This document shows, one piece after another, positions 1 to 5,777 of a stretch of DNA of 7,048 bases (position 1 is its first letter; every line of letters begins with the position of its first letter). The notes beneath the pieces were generated by a model. It ran no database searches and was not told where the DNA came from. It saw only the letters and a program-made list of their open reading frames with translations. The stretch covers positions 1 to 7,048 of the forward strand of contig SFHY01000066.1 in NCBI GenBank assembly GCA_004556255.1, in the 5' to 3' direction. The DNA comes from Lactobacillus delbrueckii (GTDB lineage Bacteria > Bacillota > Bacilli > Lactobacillales > Lactobacillaceae). The position numbers and the translations under genes were made by a program.

Positions 1-241
1 CAAGGCCCAGTCCCAGTACTCCACCTTGATCTGCTTCGGGGTGACCGCCATCATCTTTTTCCAGACTTTATTCAATGTTGGCGCGGTATTAGGCCTGATG
101 CCGATCACCGGGGTGACTTTGCCCTTTATCTCTTACGGGGGTTCATCACTCTGGGTTTTGTCGGCAGCCATTGGCCTGGTCTTAAATGTTACCGCGGAAG
201 AAAAAATCAGACAGGAGGCGCAAGCAGCTGATGAGTATTAA
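1..241 (+). CDS. ftsW: Cell-division lipid-flippase/peptidoglycan glycosyltransferase FtsW, C-terminal part (5' end outside window)
   Basis: This is the last 79 or so residues of a SEDS-family membrane protein, open from base 2 to a TAA at 239–241. The reading frame continues to the left edge without a start, so the TTG at 26 is internal. It carries the strongly conserved SEDS C-terminal block: FNVGAVLGLMPITGV followed by TLPFISYGGSSLW, then a last hydrophobic helix (roughly VLSAAIGLVLNV) and a short charged tail. FtsW polymerises septal peptidoglycan strands with a partner class B penicillin-binding protein. RodA and SpoVE share this motif, so the fragment alone does not exclude them. FtsW is preferred because the gene next to ylbG and rsmD in lactobacilli is usually ftsW. 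The last 11 bases overlap the start of ylbG, suggesting coupled translation. Confidence 0.85.
   Translation, partial: KAQSQYSTLICFGVTAIIFFQTLFNVGAVLGLMPITGVTLPFISYGGSSLWVLSAAIGLVLNVTAEEKIRQEAQAADEY
213..218 (+). promoter_or_regulatory. Shine-Dalgarno sequence for ylbG
   Basis: A perfect AGGAGG lies inside the end of ftsW, 12 bases before the ATG at 231. The spacing is slightly long, but no other start codon lies closer. It supports 231 over an upstream in-frame ATG at 186, which would add 15 basic residues encoded by the end of ftsW in another frame. Confidence 0.75.
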
Positions 242-572
242 CCAAGAATTAGCAGAGCAGGAGATTCCCAGCCGGACCAGTCTGATCGTTTACCTGCGCA
301 ATGTCAACAACGACCAGTTCAAGCTGCGCCGGTTCGGGGACATCGTTTATTTTTCCAAAAAGCTGCACTATTTGATTCTGTATGTCAACAAGAGCGAGGC
401 AGAAGAGACGGCGGAAAAGCTGCGGGCCTTCAACTTTGTCAAGAAGGTTGAATTTTCCCAAAATGACGCCCTGGACCTGGACAACCGGAAGATTGAGCAG
501 CAGATCAGCAACATGGCCAAGGAGGCCGAAGAGAAGTTAAATCAGACAGATAAAGAGGACTGGATCAAGTGA
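231..572 (+). CDS. ylbG: YlbG family protein (DUF2129), function unknown
   Basis: This 113-residue, probably cytoplasmic protein belongs to the YlbG/DUF2129 family of Firmicutes. The biochemical role is not established to my knowledge. The core at residues 15–77 shows the family pattern: a TSLIVYLRN strand, then LRRFGDIVYFSKK and YLILYVNK, and finally FNFVKKVEFS. The start is ATG 231, chosen for the AGGAGG upstream and because the family N-terminus sits just before the first strand. Family members are usually about 90 residues. Here there is an extra C-terminal tail (about 78–113) rich in Glu, Lys, Gln and Asp that looks helical. The stop TGA overlaps the GTG start of rsmD by 4 bases, so the pair is likely translationally coupled. 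The pairing with rsmD is common in Bacillales and Lactobacillales. Confidence 0.88.
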   Translation: MSINQELAEQEIPSRTSLIVYLRNVNNDQFKLRRFGDIVYFSKKLHYLILYVNKSEAEETAEKLRAFNFVKKVEFSQNDALDLDNRKIEQQISNMAKEAEEKLNQTDKEDWIK

Positions 573-1120
573 GAATCATTTCTGGAAAATACGCCAAGCG
601 GAATTTGTTTACCCTCAAGAGCCAAAAGACCCGGCCAACCAGTGACAAGGTCAAGGAATCCTTGTTTAACTCCCTGGGCCAGTTTTTTGCCGGAGGAGAG
701 GTCCTGGACCTGTACGCGGGCAGCGGCGCTTTAGGCATCGAAGCCGTCTCCAGAGGCTGCGAGCATGCGGTGCTGAACGACGTCAGCCGGCCGGCCTGCC
801 AGATCATCAGAAAAAACGTAGACCTGACCAAGGAACCGGACCGCTTTGAGGTCTTCACCATGCCGGCGAAAGTGGCCTTGAAGGTCTTCGCTGACCAGGA
901 AAGAAAGTTTGACCTGGTCTTTTTGGATCCGCCATACGCCAAGCAGCAGATGGTCAAAGACATGACGGCTCTTGCTTCCCTGGGCCTGCTTAAGCCGGGG
1001 GCAAAAATTGTCGTGGAAACTGATGAGCAGACGGACTTGCCGCCGGTTGCAGGCTTTGACCTTTTGAAAGACCACCATATGGGCAAGACGATCGTAAGAA
1101 TTTACCAGAGGGCAGAATAG
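569..1120 (+). CDS. rsmD: 16S rRNA (guanine(966)-N(2))-methyltransferase RsmD
   Basis: This 183-residue class I SAM-dependent methyltransferase is full length for the family (about 180–200). It begins with the hallmark MRIISGKY. Residues 22–36 (RPTSDKVKESLFNSL) match the typical RPTxDxVREALFN segment. Motif I for SAM binding is LDLYAGSGALG at 46–56. The acidic end of the second strand is at about 70–71 (ND), and the catalytic DPPY is at 120–123. Family members methylate N2 of G966 of 16S rRNA (E. coli numbering) in the small subunit. The start is GTG 569, within the ylbG stop (GTGA overlap), preceded by AAAGAGGA at 552–559 with 9 bases of spacing. The stop codon touches the ATG of coaD directly; rsmD–coaD is a very widespread gene pair. 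Confidence 0.95.
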   Translation: MRIISGKYAKRNLFTLKSQKTRPTSDKVKESLFNSLGQFFAGGEVLDLYAGSGALGIEAVSRGCEHAVLNDVSRPACQIIRKNVDLTKEPDRFEVFTMPAKVALKVFADQERKFDLVFLDPPYAKQQMVKDMTALASLGLLKPGAKIVVETDEQTDLPPVAGFDLLKDHHMGKTIVRIYQRAE

Positions 1121-1615
1121 ATGACGACGGCACTGTTTCCGGGGAGTTTTGACCCCATTACCAACGGGCATATGGATAGCATTGAACAGGCGGCGAAGGT
1201 CTTTGACCGCCTCTTGGTCGTGGTGATGACCAACAGCTCGAAAAAGGCGCTTTTTACGCCGGATGAGCGAGTGGACTTGATCAAGGACGCGGTAAAAGAC
1301 AAAGGCCTGGCCAATGTCGAGGTCCTGGCCCGGCCGGGCCAGCTGACGGTGGACCTGGCTAAGGAGCTGGGGGCTGGAGTCTTGGTCCGCGGGGTCCGCA
1401 ACAGCAGTGATTTTCTCTATGAGCAGCAGATCGCCCAGCTGAACCGGGAGTTAGCTCCAGACCTGCCGACTGTGTTATTTATGGCTGAAGCGGCCAACAG
1501 TGCTTTGGCCTCGAGCATGCTGAAGGAAATCGCCATGTTTGGGGGCGACTTGGACCGCTTTTTGCCCAAAAAGGCTGCCAGAGCCTTGAAGGAGAAGCTG
1601 CAAAGTGAAAGTTAA
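1121..1615 (+). CDS. coaD: Pantetheine-phosphate adenylyltransferase (PPAT)
   Basis: This 164-residue cytoplasmic enzyme catalyses the penultimate step of coenzyme A synthesis: 4'-phosphopantetheine plus ATP gives dephospho-CoA plus pyrophosphate. The length is typical (about 160). Nucleotidyltransferase features are GSFDP at 8–12, the T/HxGH-type motif TNGH at 14–17, the RGVRN loop at 90–94, and SSMLKEIA followed by FGGD at 131–143. Compared with the usual (W/Y)SFISSSxVKE motif, the ATP-site segment is altered here to NSALASSMLKE at 126–136. The catalytic histidines and the overall fold signature remain. The start ATG 1121 immediately follows the rsmD stop, with AGAGGG at 1107–1112 as ribosome binding site. 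The final 11 bases overlap the next gene. Confidence 0.95.
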   Translation: MTTALFPGSFDPITNGHMDSIEQAAKVFDRLLVVVMTNSSKKALFTPDERVDLIKDAVKDKGLANVEVLARPGQLTVDLAKELGAGVLVRGVRNSSDFLYEQQIAQLNRELAPDLPTVLFMAEAANSALASSMLKEIAMFGGDLDRFLPKKAARALKEKLQSES

Positions 1616-2645
1616 GAAAGACGGACAAAGCAAAAAGTGGCGCCGGGCCCTGGTCGGTTTGTTTACAGTCATCCTGCTGGCCCTGGTCCTGCTTATGCCG
1701 ACCAAGTACGTGATTGAGGCGCCCGGGGATGCCCTGCCGGTCGGCAATTATTTAAAGACGACCGGGATCAAGGCTAGAAACAACCTCTACTTCGTGACCG
1801 TGAGTGAGCGGAGGGCAGTTTTAGGCGACTATTTGTGGTCCTTTACCCAGCCTTATGAAGACCGCCTAACCATGGATGAAGTGACCGGGGGTTCAAGCAC
1901 CGAGCAATATGAGCAGCTGCAGGAATGGTACATGCAGACCAGCCAGCAGACGGCTATCTATTACGCGGCCAAGAAGGCCGGGCTTAAACCCAAGCTGAAA
2001 TACCAGGGCGTATATGTGATGGACCTGCAGTCCACTTCGAGTTTTAAAAAGAAGCTCTTGATCGGGGACACGATCGTAGCGGCTAATGGGCACAAGTTCA
2101 AGTCCGTTAAGGGCTTCATGAGCTACCTACAAAAGCAGAAGATTGGGCAGAAGGTGTCGATTACGGTTTTGCGGTCCGGGAAGAAGCAGACTTTTACCGG
2201 GGAAATCGTCAAGGTGAAAGGCACCGGCAAGCCGGGGATCGGGATCAGCATGGTGGAAAGGGTCAAAGTGGAAGTCAGCCCGAAGACGACGATTAGCACG
2301 GGCGACATCGGTGGCCCGTCAGCTGGCTTGATGTTCTCCCTTGCCTGCTACCAGAACTATACTGGCAAGGACTTGACCAAGGGCCACAAGGTAGCCGGGA
2401 CGGGGACGATCGATGCAAACGGCAAGGTCGGCATTATCGGCGGCGTGGACAAGAAGGTTGTCGCCGCGGATAAGGAAGGGGCAGAAGTCTTTTTCGCCCC
2501 AACCGACCAGACTGGGGTTAAGAAGTCCCAGACCAACTACGCGGTGGCCAAAAGAACGGCCAAGAAGCTGGACACGAAGATGAAGATCGTGCCGGTGGCA
2601 ACTTTTGACGATGCATTGAAATACCTGCAAAAGCACTACAAGTAA
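1605..2645 (+). CDS. sepM: SepM/YlbL family membrane-anchored PDZ-Lon (S16) serine protease
   Basis: This protein of 346 residues is about the usual length for the YlbL/SepM family (about 340). A basic N-terminus (KVKKDGQSKKWRR) is followed by one membrane helix at about 15–31, so the rest should lie outside the membrane. A PDZ domain spans about 135–205 (with LLIGDTIVAANGHKF). A Lon-type protease domain at about 225–345 carries the catalytic Ser239 in GGPSAG and Lys284 in GGVDKKVVAA; their spacing of 45 is close to that in Lon. In streptococci SepM trims the competence-stimulating peptide. In Bacillus YlbL is linked to the DNA-damage response. The substrate here is unknown. The start is GTG 1605, overlapping coaD by 11 bases, with AAGGAG at 1589–1594 and 10 bases of spacing. 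It is the last gene before a terminator, just upstream of comEA. Confidence 0.92.
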   Translation: MKVKKDGQSKKWRRALVGLFTVILLALVLLMPTKYVIEAPGDALPVGNYLKTTGIKARNNLYFVTVSERRAVLGDYLWSFTQPYEDRLTMDEVTGGSSTEQYEQLQEWYMQTSQQTAIYYAAKKAGLKPKLKYQGVYVMDLQSTSSFKKKLLIGDTIVAANGHKFKSVKGFMSYLQKQKIGQKVSITVLRSGKKQTFTGEIVKVKGTGKPGIGISMVERVKVEVSPKTTISTGDIGGPSAGLMFSLACYQNYTGKDLTKGHKVAGTGTIDANGKVGIIGGVDKKVVAADKEGAEVFFAPTDQTGVKKSQTNYAVAKRTAKKLDTKMKIVPVATFDDALKYLQKHYK

Positions 2646-2660
2646 AATTGAATAGTTAAG

Positions 2661-2693
2661 AAGAGAACCGGAGGCAGCCTACGGTTCTTTTTT
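2661..2693 (+). terminator. Rho-independent terminator after sepM
   Basis: Bases 2661–2670 pair with 2682–2691 (AAGAGAACCG with CGGTTCTTTT, one G·T wobble). The loop contains a further AGG/CCT mini-stem, and a T-run ends at 2693. It lies 16 bases after the sepM stop and closes the ftsW–sepM unit. comEA therefore probably has its own promoter or depends on read-through. Confidence 0.9.
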
Positions 2694-2703
2694 GCTTTAG
2701 TAA

Positions 2704-2739
2704 TTTTTCTTTTTCTTTTCTCTTTTTTTCTTCTTTTTT
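2704..2739 (+). other. 36-base homopyrimidine tract upstream of comEA
   Basis: Every base from 2704 to 2739 is T or C, mostly T. It follows the sepM terminator and precedes an A6 run at 2743–2748. I see no convincing -35/-10 pair in the intergenic region 2646–2785. The tract could act as an upstream promoter-like element, an unstructured leader RNA, or just low-complexity sequence; its function is unknown. Confidence 0.8.
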
Positions 2740-2773
2740 AGGAAAAAAGGCCGTTTTTGGCGTACTAGTTATT

Positions 2774-2780
2774 GAGGTGA
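2774..2780 (+). promoter_or_regulatory. Shine-Dalgarno sequence that sets the comEA start
   Basis: GAGGTGA lies 5 bases before the ATG at 2786. An in-frame GTG at 2777 is part of this motif itself and so is unlikely to be the start; the ATG three codons later is preferred. Confidence 0.85.
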
Positions 2781-2785
2781 TAAAA

Positions 2786-3535
2786 ATGAATCAGTCAAAC
2801 GAAAAAACGGCAGGCAAGCAAAAGCTGCAGGACCTGCTTGCCTGGCTCACAGAGAAGAAAATGTACATCATAATCGTTTTGCTGGCGGCCGGGGGCTTTT
2901 ACTATGCCAACCGGCAGCCGGCTGCTGACAATTCTGCTCTTTTGTCCAGCGGCCAGAGCATGAGTGAAAACAGCGGGCAAAGCCTGCAAAGCTCCAGTGT
3001 CAGTTCAGTGGCGGCCAGTGCCAGCTCAGCGGCTTCTGCGGCAAATGCTGAAGTAGTCTGCGATATTTCAGGAGCCGTCAAGCGCCAGGGGGTCTACCGG
3101 CTGAAAAACGGGGCCCGGCTGGAAGACTTGATTGAAAAAGCCGGGGGCCTGACCAAGGATGCCCAGTTGAAGGCCATCAACCGCAGCCAGCTTTTAAAAG
3201 ACCAGGACAAGATCTACATCCCCGGCAAGGGGGACAAGGTGGAAGCAGCCCAGACCGCTAACTCTGCTGCAGCATCCGCTCCGGCTGCTTCTGCTTCTGC
3301 CTCTTCTTCTTCTTCTTCTTCAACTTCCGGACCAGCTTCTGGTGATTTGATCAATTTGAACACGGCTACAGCCAGCGACCTGCAGAAGCTGAACGGGATC
3401 GGGGAGAAGAAGGCTGAGCAGATCATTGCCTACCGACAGGAAAAAGGGTCTTTTAAGAGCATTGACGAGTTGAAAGAGGTGTCGGGAATTGGCGACAAGA
3501 CCTTCGCGGCAATTAAGGACCAGCTTACAATCTAG
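2786..3535 (+). CDS. comEA: Competence protein ComEA, membrane-anchored DNA receptor (SLBB + helix-hairpin-helix)
   Basis: This 249-residue protein binds double-stranded DNA outside the membrane and passes it to the ComEC channel during natural transformation. A charged N-terminus precedes one membrane helix at about 26–40 (MYIIIVLLAAGGFYY). A Ser/Ala/Gln-rich linker follows at about 48–87, then an SLBB domain at 88–147 (DISGAVKRQGVYRL, LIEKAGG, KIYIPGKG). A second Ala/Ser linker covers 151–185, and paired helix-hairpin-helix DNA-binding motifs cover 189–249 (LNTATASDLQKLNGIG and ELKEVSGIGDKTF). The arrangement is classic for Gram-positive ComEA, at the long end because of the linkers. The second linker contains seven Ser in a row from a TCT repeat. 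The last 47 bases overlap the start of comEC. No comEB lies between the two. In transformable relatives the operon is expressed under competence control; no clear control site is visible here. Confidence 0.95.
   Translation: MNQSNEKTAGKQKLQDLLAWLTEKKMYIIIVLLAAGGFYYANRQPAADNSALLSSGQSMSENSGQSLQSSSVSSVAASASSAASAANAEVVCDISGAVKRQGVYRLKNGARLEDLIEKAGGLTKDAQLKAINRSQLLKDQDKIYIPGKGDKVEAAQTANSAAASAPAASASASSSSSSSTSGPASGDLINLNTATASDLQKLNGIGEKKAEQIIAYRQEKGSFKSIDELKEVSGIGDKTFAAIKDQLTI
3302..3322 (+). repeat. (TCT)6-TCA trinucleotide microsatellite within comEA
   Basis: Six consecutive TCT codons and one TCA encode Ser173–Ser179 of ComEA. They follow alternating GCT/TCT codons from about 3282. Slippage in units of three would change the linker length without shifting the frame. 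Confidence 0.9.
3473..3481 (+). promoter_or_regulatory. Shine-Dalgarno sequence for comEC inside comEA
   Basis: AAAGAGGTG lies within the last codons of comEA, with 9 bases between GAGG and the TTG at 3489. No other ATG, GTG or TTG with a comparable signal lies between here and the first hydrophobic segment of ComEC, so this motif decides the TTG start. Confidence 0.65.
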
Positions 3536-5747
3536 CTTAGAAGCCGGCTTTTACTTTCTTTTGGCCTTGTCCAGCGTCAGCTTGTGCGGGATCTTCCAGT
3601 TGCAAAAATGGGGGAAGCTTTTTGCTCTGGCCGCCTTGCTCTACCTGCTCTTTTTGCTCAAGGATAAATATGGCGGTTTGTTTAAATTTGCTCTTTCTTT
3701 CTTGCTCCTGCTGGCCTTGGTCTTGGCTAAAGACCAGGTTAAGCCGGGCGAGCCGGCAGGCGACATCCGCCTGTACCCCGACCAGGTGAAAATTACCGAC
3801 GGCTGGCTGAGCGGGTGGGGGCAGATGGCCACGCAGAAAGTGCAAGTTTACGGGCCGGCAAGCCGGGAGGCCCTGGCCTTGCTGGAAAACGGGCAGAGCA
3901 TCGACTTAACTGAAGTTAGCGGCGCGGTCAGTGAAATAGAGCCAGCGACCAATCCCGGCCAGTTCGACTACCGCCGCTATTTGGCCAGCCAGCATGTCTA
4001 CCGGCAGGTCAAGCTGGCTACTTATCAAGTCAAGCCTGCCCCGGTTAATCTTCTTAGCCGCCTGCATGGCCTCCGCTGGAAAATTCAAGCTTATCTGAAG
4101 CGCCTGCCCCGCCTATTGGCCTTTTTTGCCAGTGAATTGCTGCTAGCGGAAAATCCGGACGGAGACAACCAGGCCAATCTGAATACCTACCGGGACCTGG
4201 GGGTTATCCATATCTTGAGCATTTCGGGGATGCATGTGGGCATCTACGTCTTTGCCCTGGCGGTTTTCGGCAGCTGCCTGCATATGACCAAGGAGGAAGT
4301 TTTTGCCGCTTCCTGCGCTCTATTGACCTTTGAGGTCTTCTTGAGCGCGGGCCAGCCAGGTTTTATCCGGGCGACTCTCAGCTATCTTTTTTCGGCCGGA
4401 CTGGCCTTTAAGGACCGGCGGATCGGCCGGGCCGACCTGCTGGGCTTGACTTATTGCTGCCAGCAGCTTTTTACTCCCCGCCTTTTGCTGGAAACGGGCG
4501 GGATCTTGACCTATTGTTTGGCCCTGGGCCTGGTCTTGACGGCGAAATTGCCAAACTTTAAGCAGGCTTTTTGGCTGAATGGCCTGCTGACGCCTTTTTT
4601 GCTCTACTTCTTCTACCAGGTCAATGTCTGCACGATTTTTTACAATATTTTAGTCGTGCCCTATTTCAACTATATCGTCATGCCCATGACGGGCCTGGCC
4701 TTGCTGGCTCCGCCGGGTCTAGCGGCTTTTTTTGAAAAAATCTTGGAGGCGGCGGAAGGGATGCTGGCTAATCTGGCGAAAACCGGTTTTGGCCAGCTGA
4801 TCTATGGCCAGGTCAAGGCCTGGCAGCTGGCCCTGCTTTTTGCCTTGACCTTCCTGTATCTCATCACGAGGAAAAAGAAATACCGCCATATTCTGGCGGC
4901 GGTCTATCTCTTAATTTTTGTCACCATCCACTTTCCCTTGGAAGGACAGGTCTCCTTCATCGATGTGGGTCAGGGTGACAGTATTCTTTTAACGACGCCT
5001 ATCCGTCGCCGGGTCTACTTGATCGATACCGGGGGCAAGCTGACTTTTGGCCAAAAGAAGCAGAGCCAGCCCCAGATTGACCGGATTACGATTCCTTTGC
5101 TTAAAGCCCAGGGAATCAGCCAGATCGACGGGGTCTTCGTCAGCCACCAGGATGCTGACCATGTTGGTGACCTGGGCCCTCTGCTCGAGGATATGCCGGT
5201 CAAACGCCTCTATATGGGAGCGGGTCTTATTCAAAATCCGAGCTTTAGGGCCAGGATAGCCGGCCGGGTAGAGAAGACCAAGCTGGTTGAGCTGAAGGCG
5301 GGGATGGAGGTAAAAGAAGCGATCAACTTCCAGGTTCTGCACCCGGAAGTAGCGGGAAAAGGGGAAAACAAGGACTCCTTGTCGCTCACCTGCCGCCTGG
5401 CTGGGAAAAGCTGGGCTTTTACCGGGGACCTGGACCAGGCAGGCGAGGAGGCAATCATTAAGAAGTATCCCGATTTAAAAATTGACTACTTCAAACTGGG
5501 GCATCACGGCAGTGATACTTCTTCTTCAACTGTCTTTTTGCAGGCAATCCAGCCAAAACTAGTCTTTATCTCCGCTGGCCGGAACAACCGCTACCACCAC
5601 CCCAAGCCGGAAACTTTAGCCAAATTGCACCAGCTGGGGATTCCCTACCTCAATACCCAAACGGAAGGGATGATCAGCTGGCATTACGGCATCAGGGAAT
5701 ACTTCAGCAGTTTTCTGGAAGGGCGGCGGGTGTGTTATCATTATTAA
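3489..5747 (+). CDS. comEC: DNA internalization-related competence protein ComEC/Rec2
   Basis: This 752-residue polytopic membrane protein is full length for ComEC (about 730–780). It forms the channel through which single-stranded DNA enters the cell. N-terminal membrane helices lie at about 21–38, 44–58 and 64–80. A DUF4131/OB-like region at about 95–180 contains the conserved NPGQFDYRRYLASQ at 155–168. The Competence domain has the signature LSISGMHVGIY at 243–253 and many helices to about 482. The C-terminal metallo-beta-lactamase-like domain starts at VSFIDVGQGDSILL (488–501). It has the metal-site motif SHQDADHVGD at 552–561 (H553, D555, D557, H558), FTGDLD at 644–649 and KLGHHGSDTSS at 669–679, then ISAGRNNRYHHP. 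All core motifs are present and there is no frameshift. The start is TTG 3489, overlapping comEA by 47 bases and suggesting coupled translation. A later start is possible. It is followed by holA after 30 bases. Confidence 0.95.
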   Translation: MATRPSRQLRTSLQSSLEAGFYFLLALSSVSLCGIFQLQKWGKLFALAALLYLLFLLKDKYGGLFKFALSFLLLLALVLAKDQVKPGEPAGDIRLYPDQVKITDGWLSGWGQMATQKVQVYGPASREALALLENGQSIDLTEVSGAVSEIEPATNPGQFDYRRYLASQHVYRQVKLATYQVKPAPVNLLSRLHGLRWKIQAYLKRLPRLLAFFASELLLAENPDGDNQANLNTYRDLGVIHILSISGMHVGIYVFALAVFGSCLHMTKEEVFAASCALLTFEVFLSAGQPGFIRATLSYLFSAGLAFKDRRIGRADLLGLTYCCQQLFTPRLLLETGGILTYCLALGLVLTAKLPNFKQAFWLNGLLTPFLLYFFYQVNVCTIFYNILVVPYFNYIVMPMTGLALLAPPGLAAFFEKILEAAEGMLANLAKTGFGQLIYGQVKAWQLALLFALTFLYLITRKKKYRHILAAVYLLIFVTIHFPLEGQVSFIDVGQGDSILLTTPIRRRVYLIDTGGKLTFGQKKQSQPQIDRITIPLLKAQGISQIDGVFVSHQDADHVGDLGPLLEDMPVKRLYMGAGLIQNPSFRARIAGRVEKTKLVELKAGMEVKEAINFQVLHPEVAGKGENKDSLSLTCRLAGKSWAFTGDLDQAGEEAIIKKYPDLKIDYFKLGHHGSDTSSSTVFLQAIQPKLVFISAGRNNRYHHPKPETLAKLHQLGIPYLNTQTEGMISWHYGIREYFSSFLEGRRVCYHY

Positions 5748-5762
5748 AGAATTTACTTTTAG

Positions 5763-5770
5763 AGGGAGGA
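5763..5770 (+). promoter_or_regulatory. Strong Shine-Dalgarno sequence for holA
   Basis: AGGGAGGA is followed 7 bases later by TTG 5778. This strong match in the 30-base gap after comEC fixes a TTG as the holA start, although no ATG is available. Confidence 0.8.
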
Positions 5771-5777
5771 AAGCGGC

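Noticed and set aside
186..230. N-terminal extension of YlbG from ATG 186
   Set aside because: The extra residues are the ftsW end read in another frame, lack a nearby Shine-Dalgarno, and precede the AGGAGG used by ATG 231.
565..1401. Long minus-strand open frames across rsmD and coaD (e.g. 565–1086, 731–1171, 1102–1401)
   Set aside because: They lie opposite well-supported genes, show no recognisable domain, and are expected by chance in GC-rich coding DNA.
2648..2704. TTGAAT (2648) with TAGTAA (2698) as a promoter for comEA
   Set aside because: The spacing of about 44 bases is far beyond the usual 16–18, and a terminator hairpin lies between them.
2743..2758. AAAA-N5-TTTT as a ComK box
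   Set aside because: ComK boxes need two such AT-boxes at set spacing, only one is seen, and ComK is a Bacillus regulator not expected in lactobacilli.
2754..2770. TTTTT followed by TACTAGTT, resembling a SigX/ComX cin-box (TACGAATA with a T-rich upstream element)
   Set aside because: Only about five of eight positions match. A start just downstream would fall in or past the Shine-Dalgarno at 2774–2780, giving a nearly leaderless message; known boxes lie further from the start codon.
4989..5458. Minus-strand and alternate plus-strand frames within the ComEC lactamase-like domain
   Set aside because: They overlap conserved ComEC motifs and have compositions typical of frame shadows.
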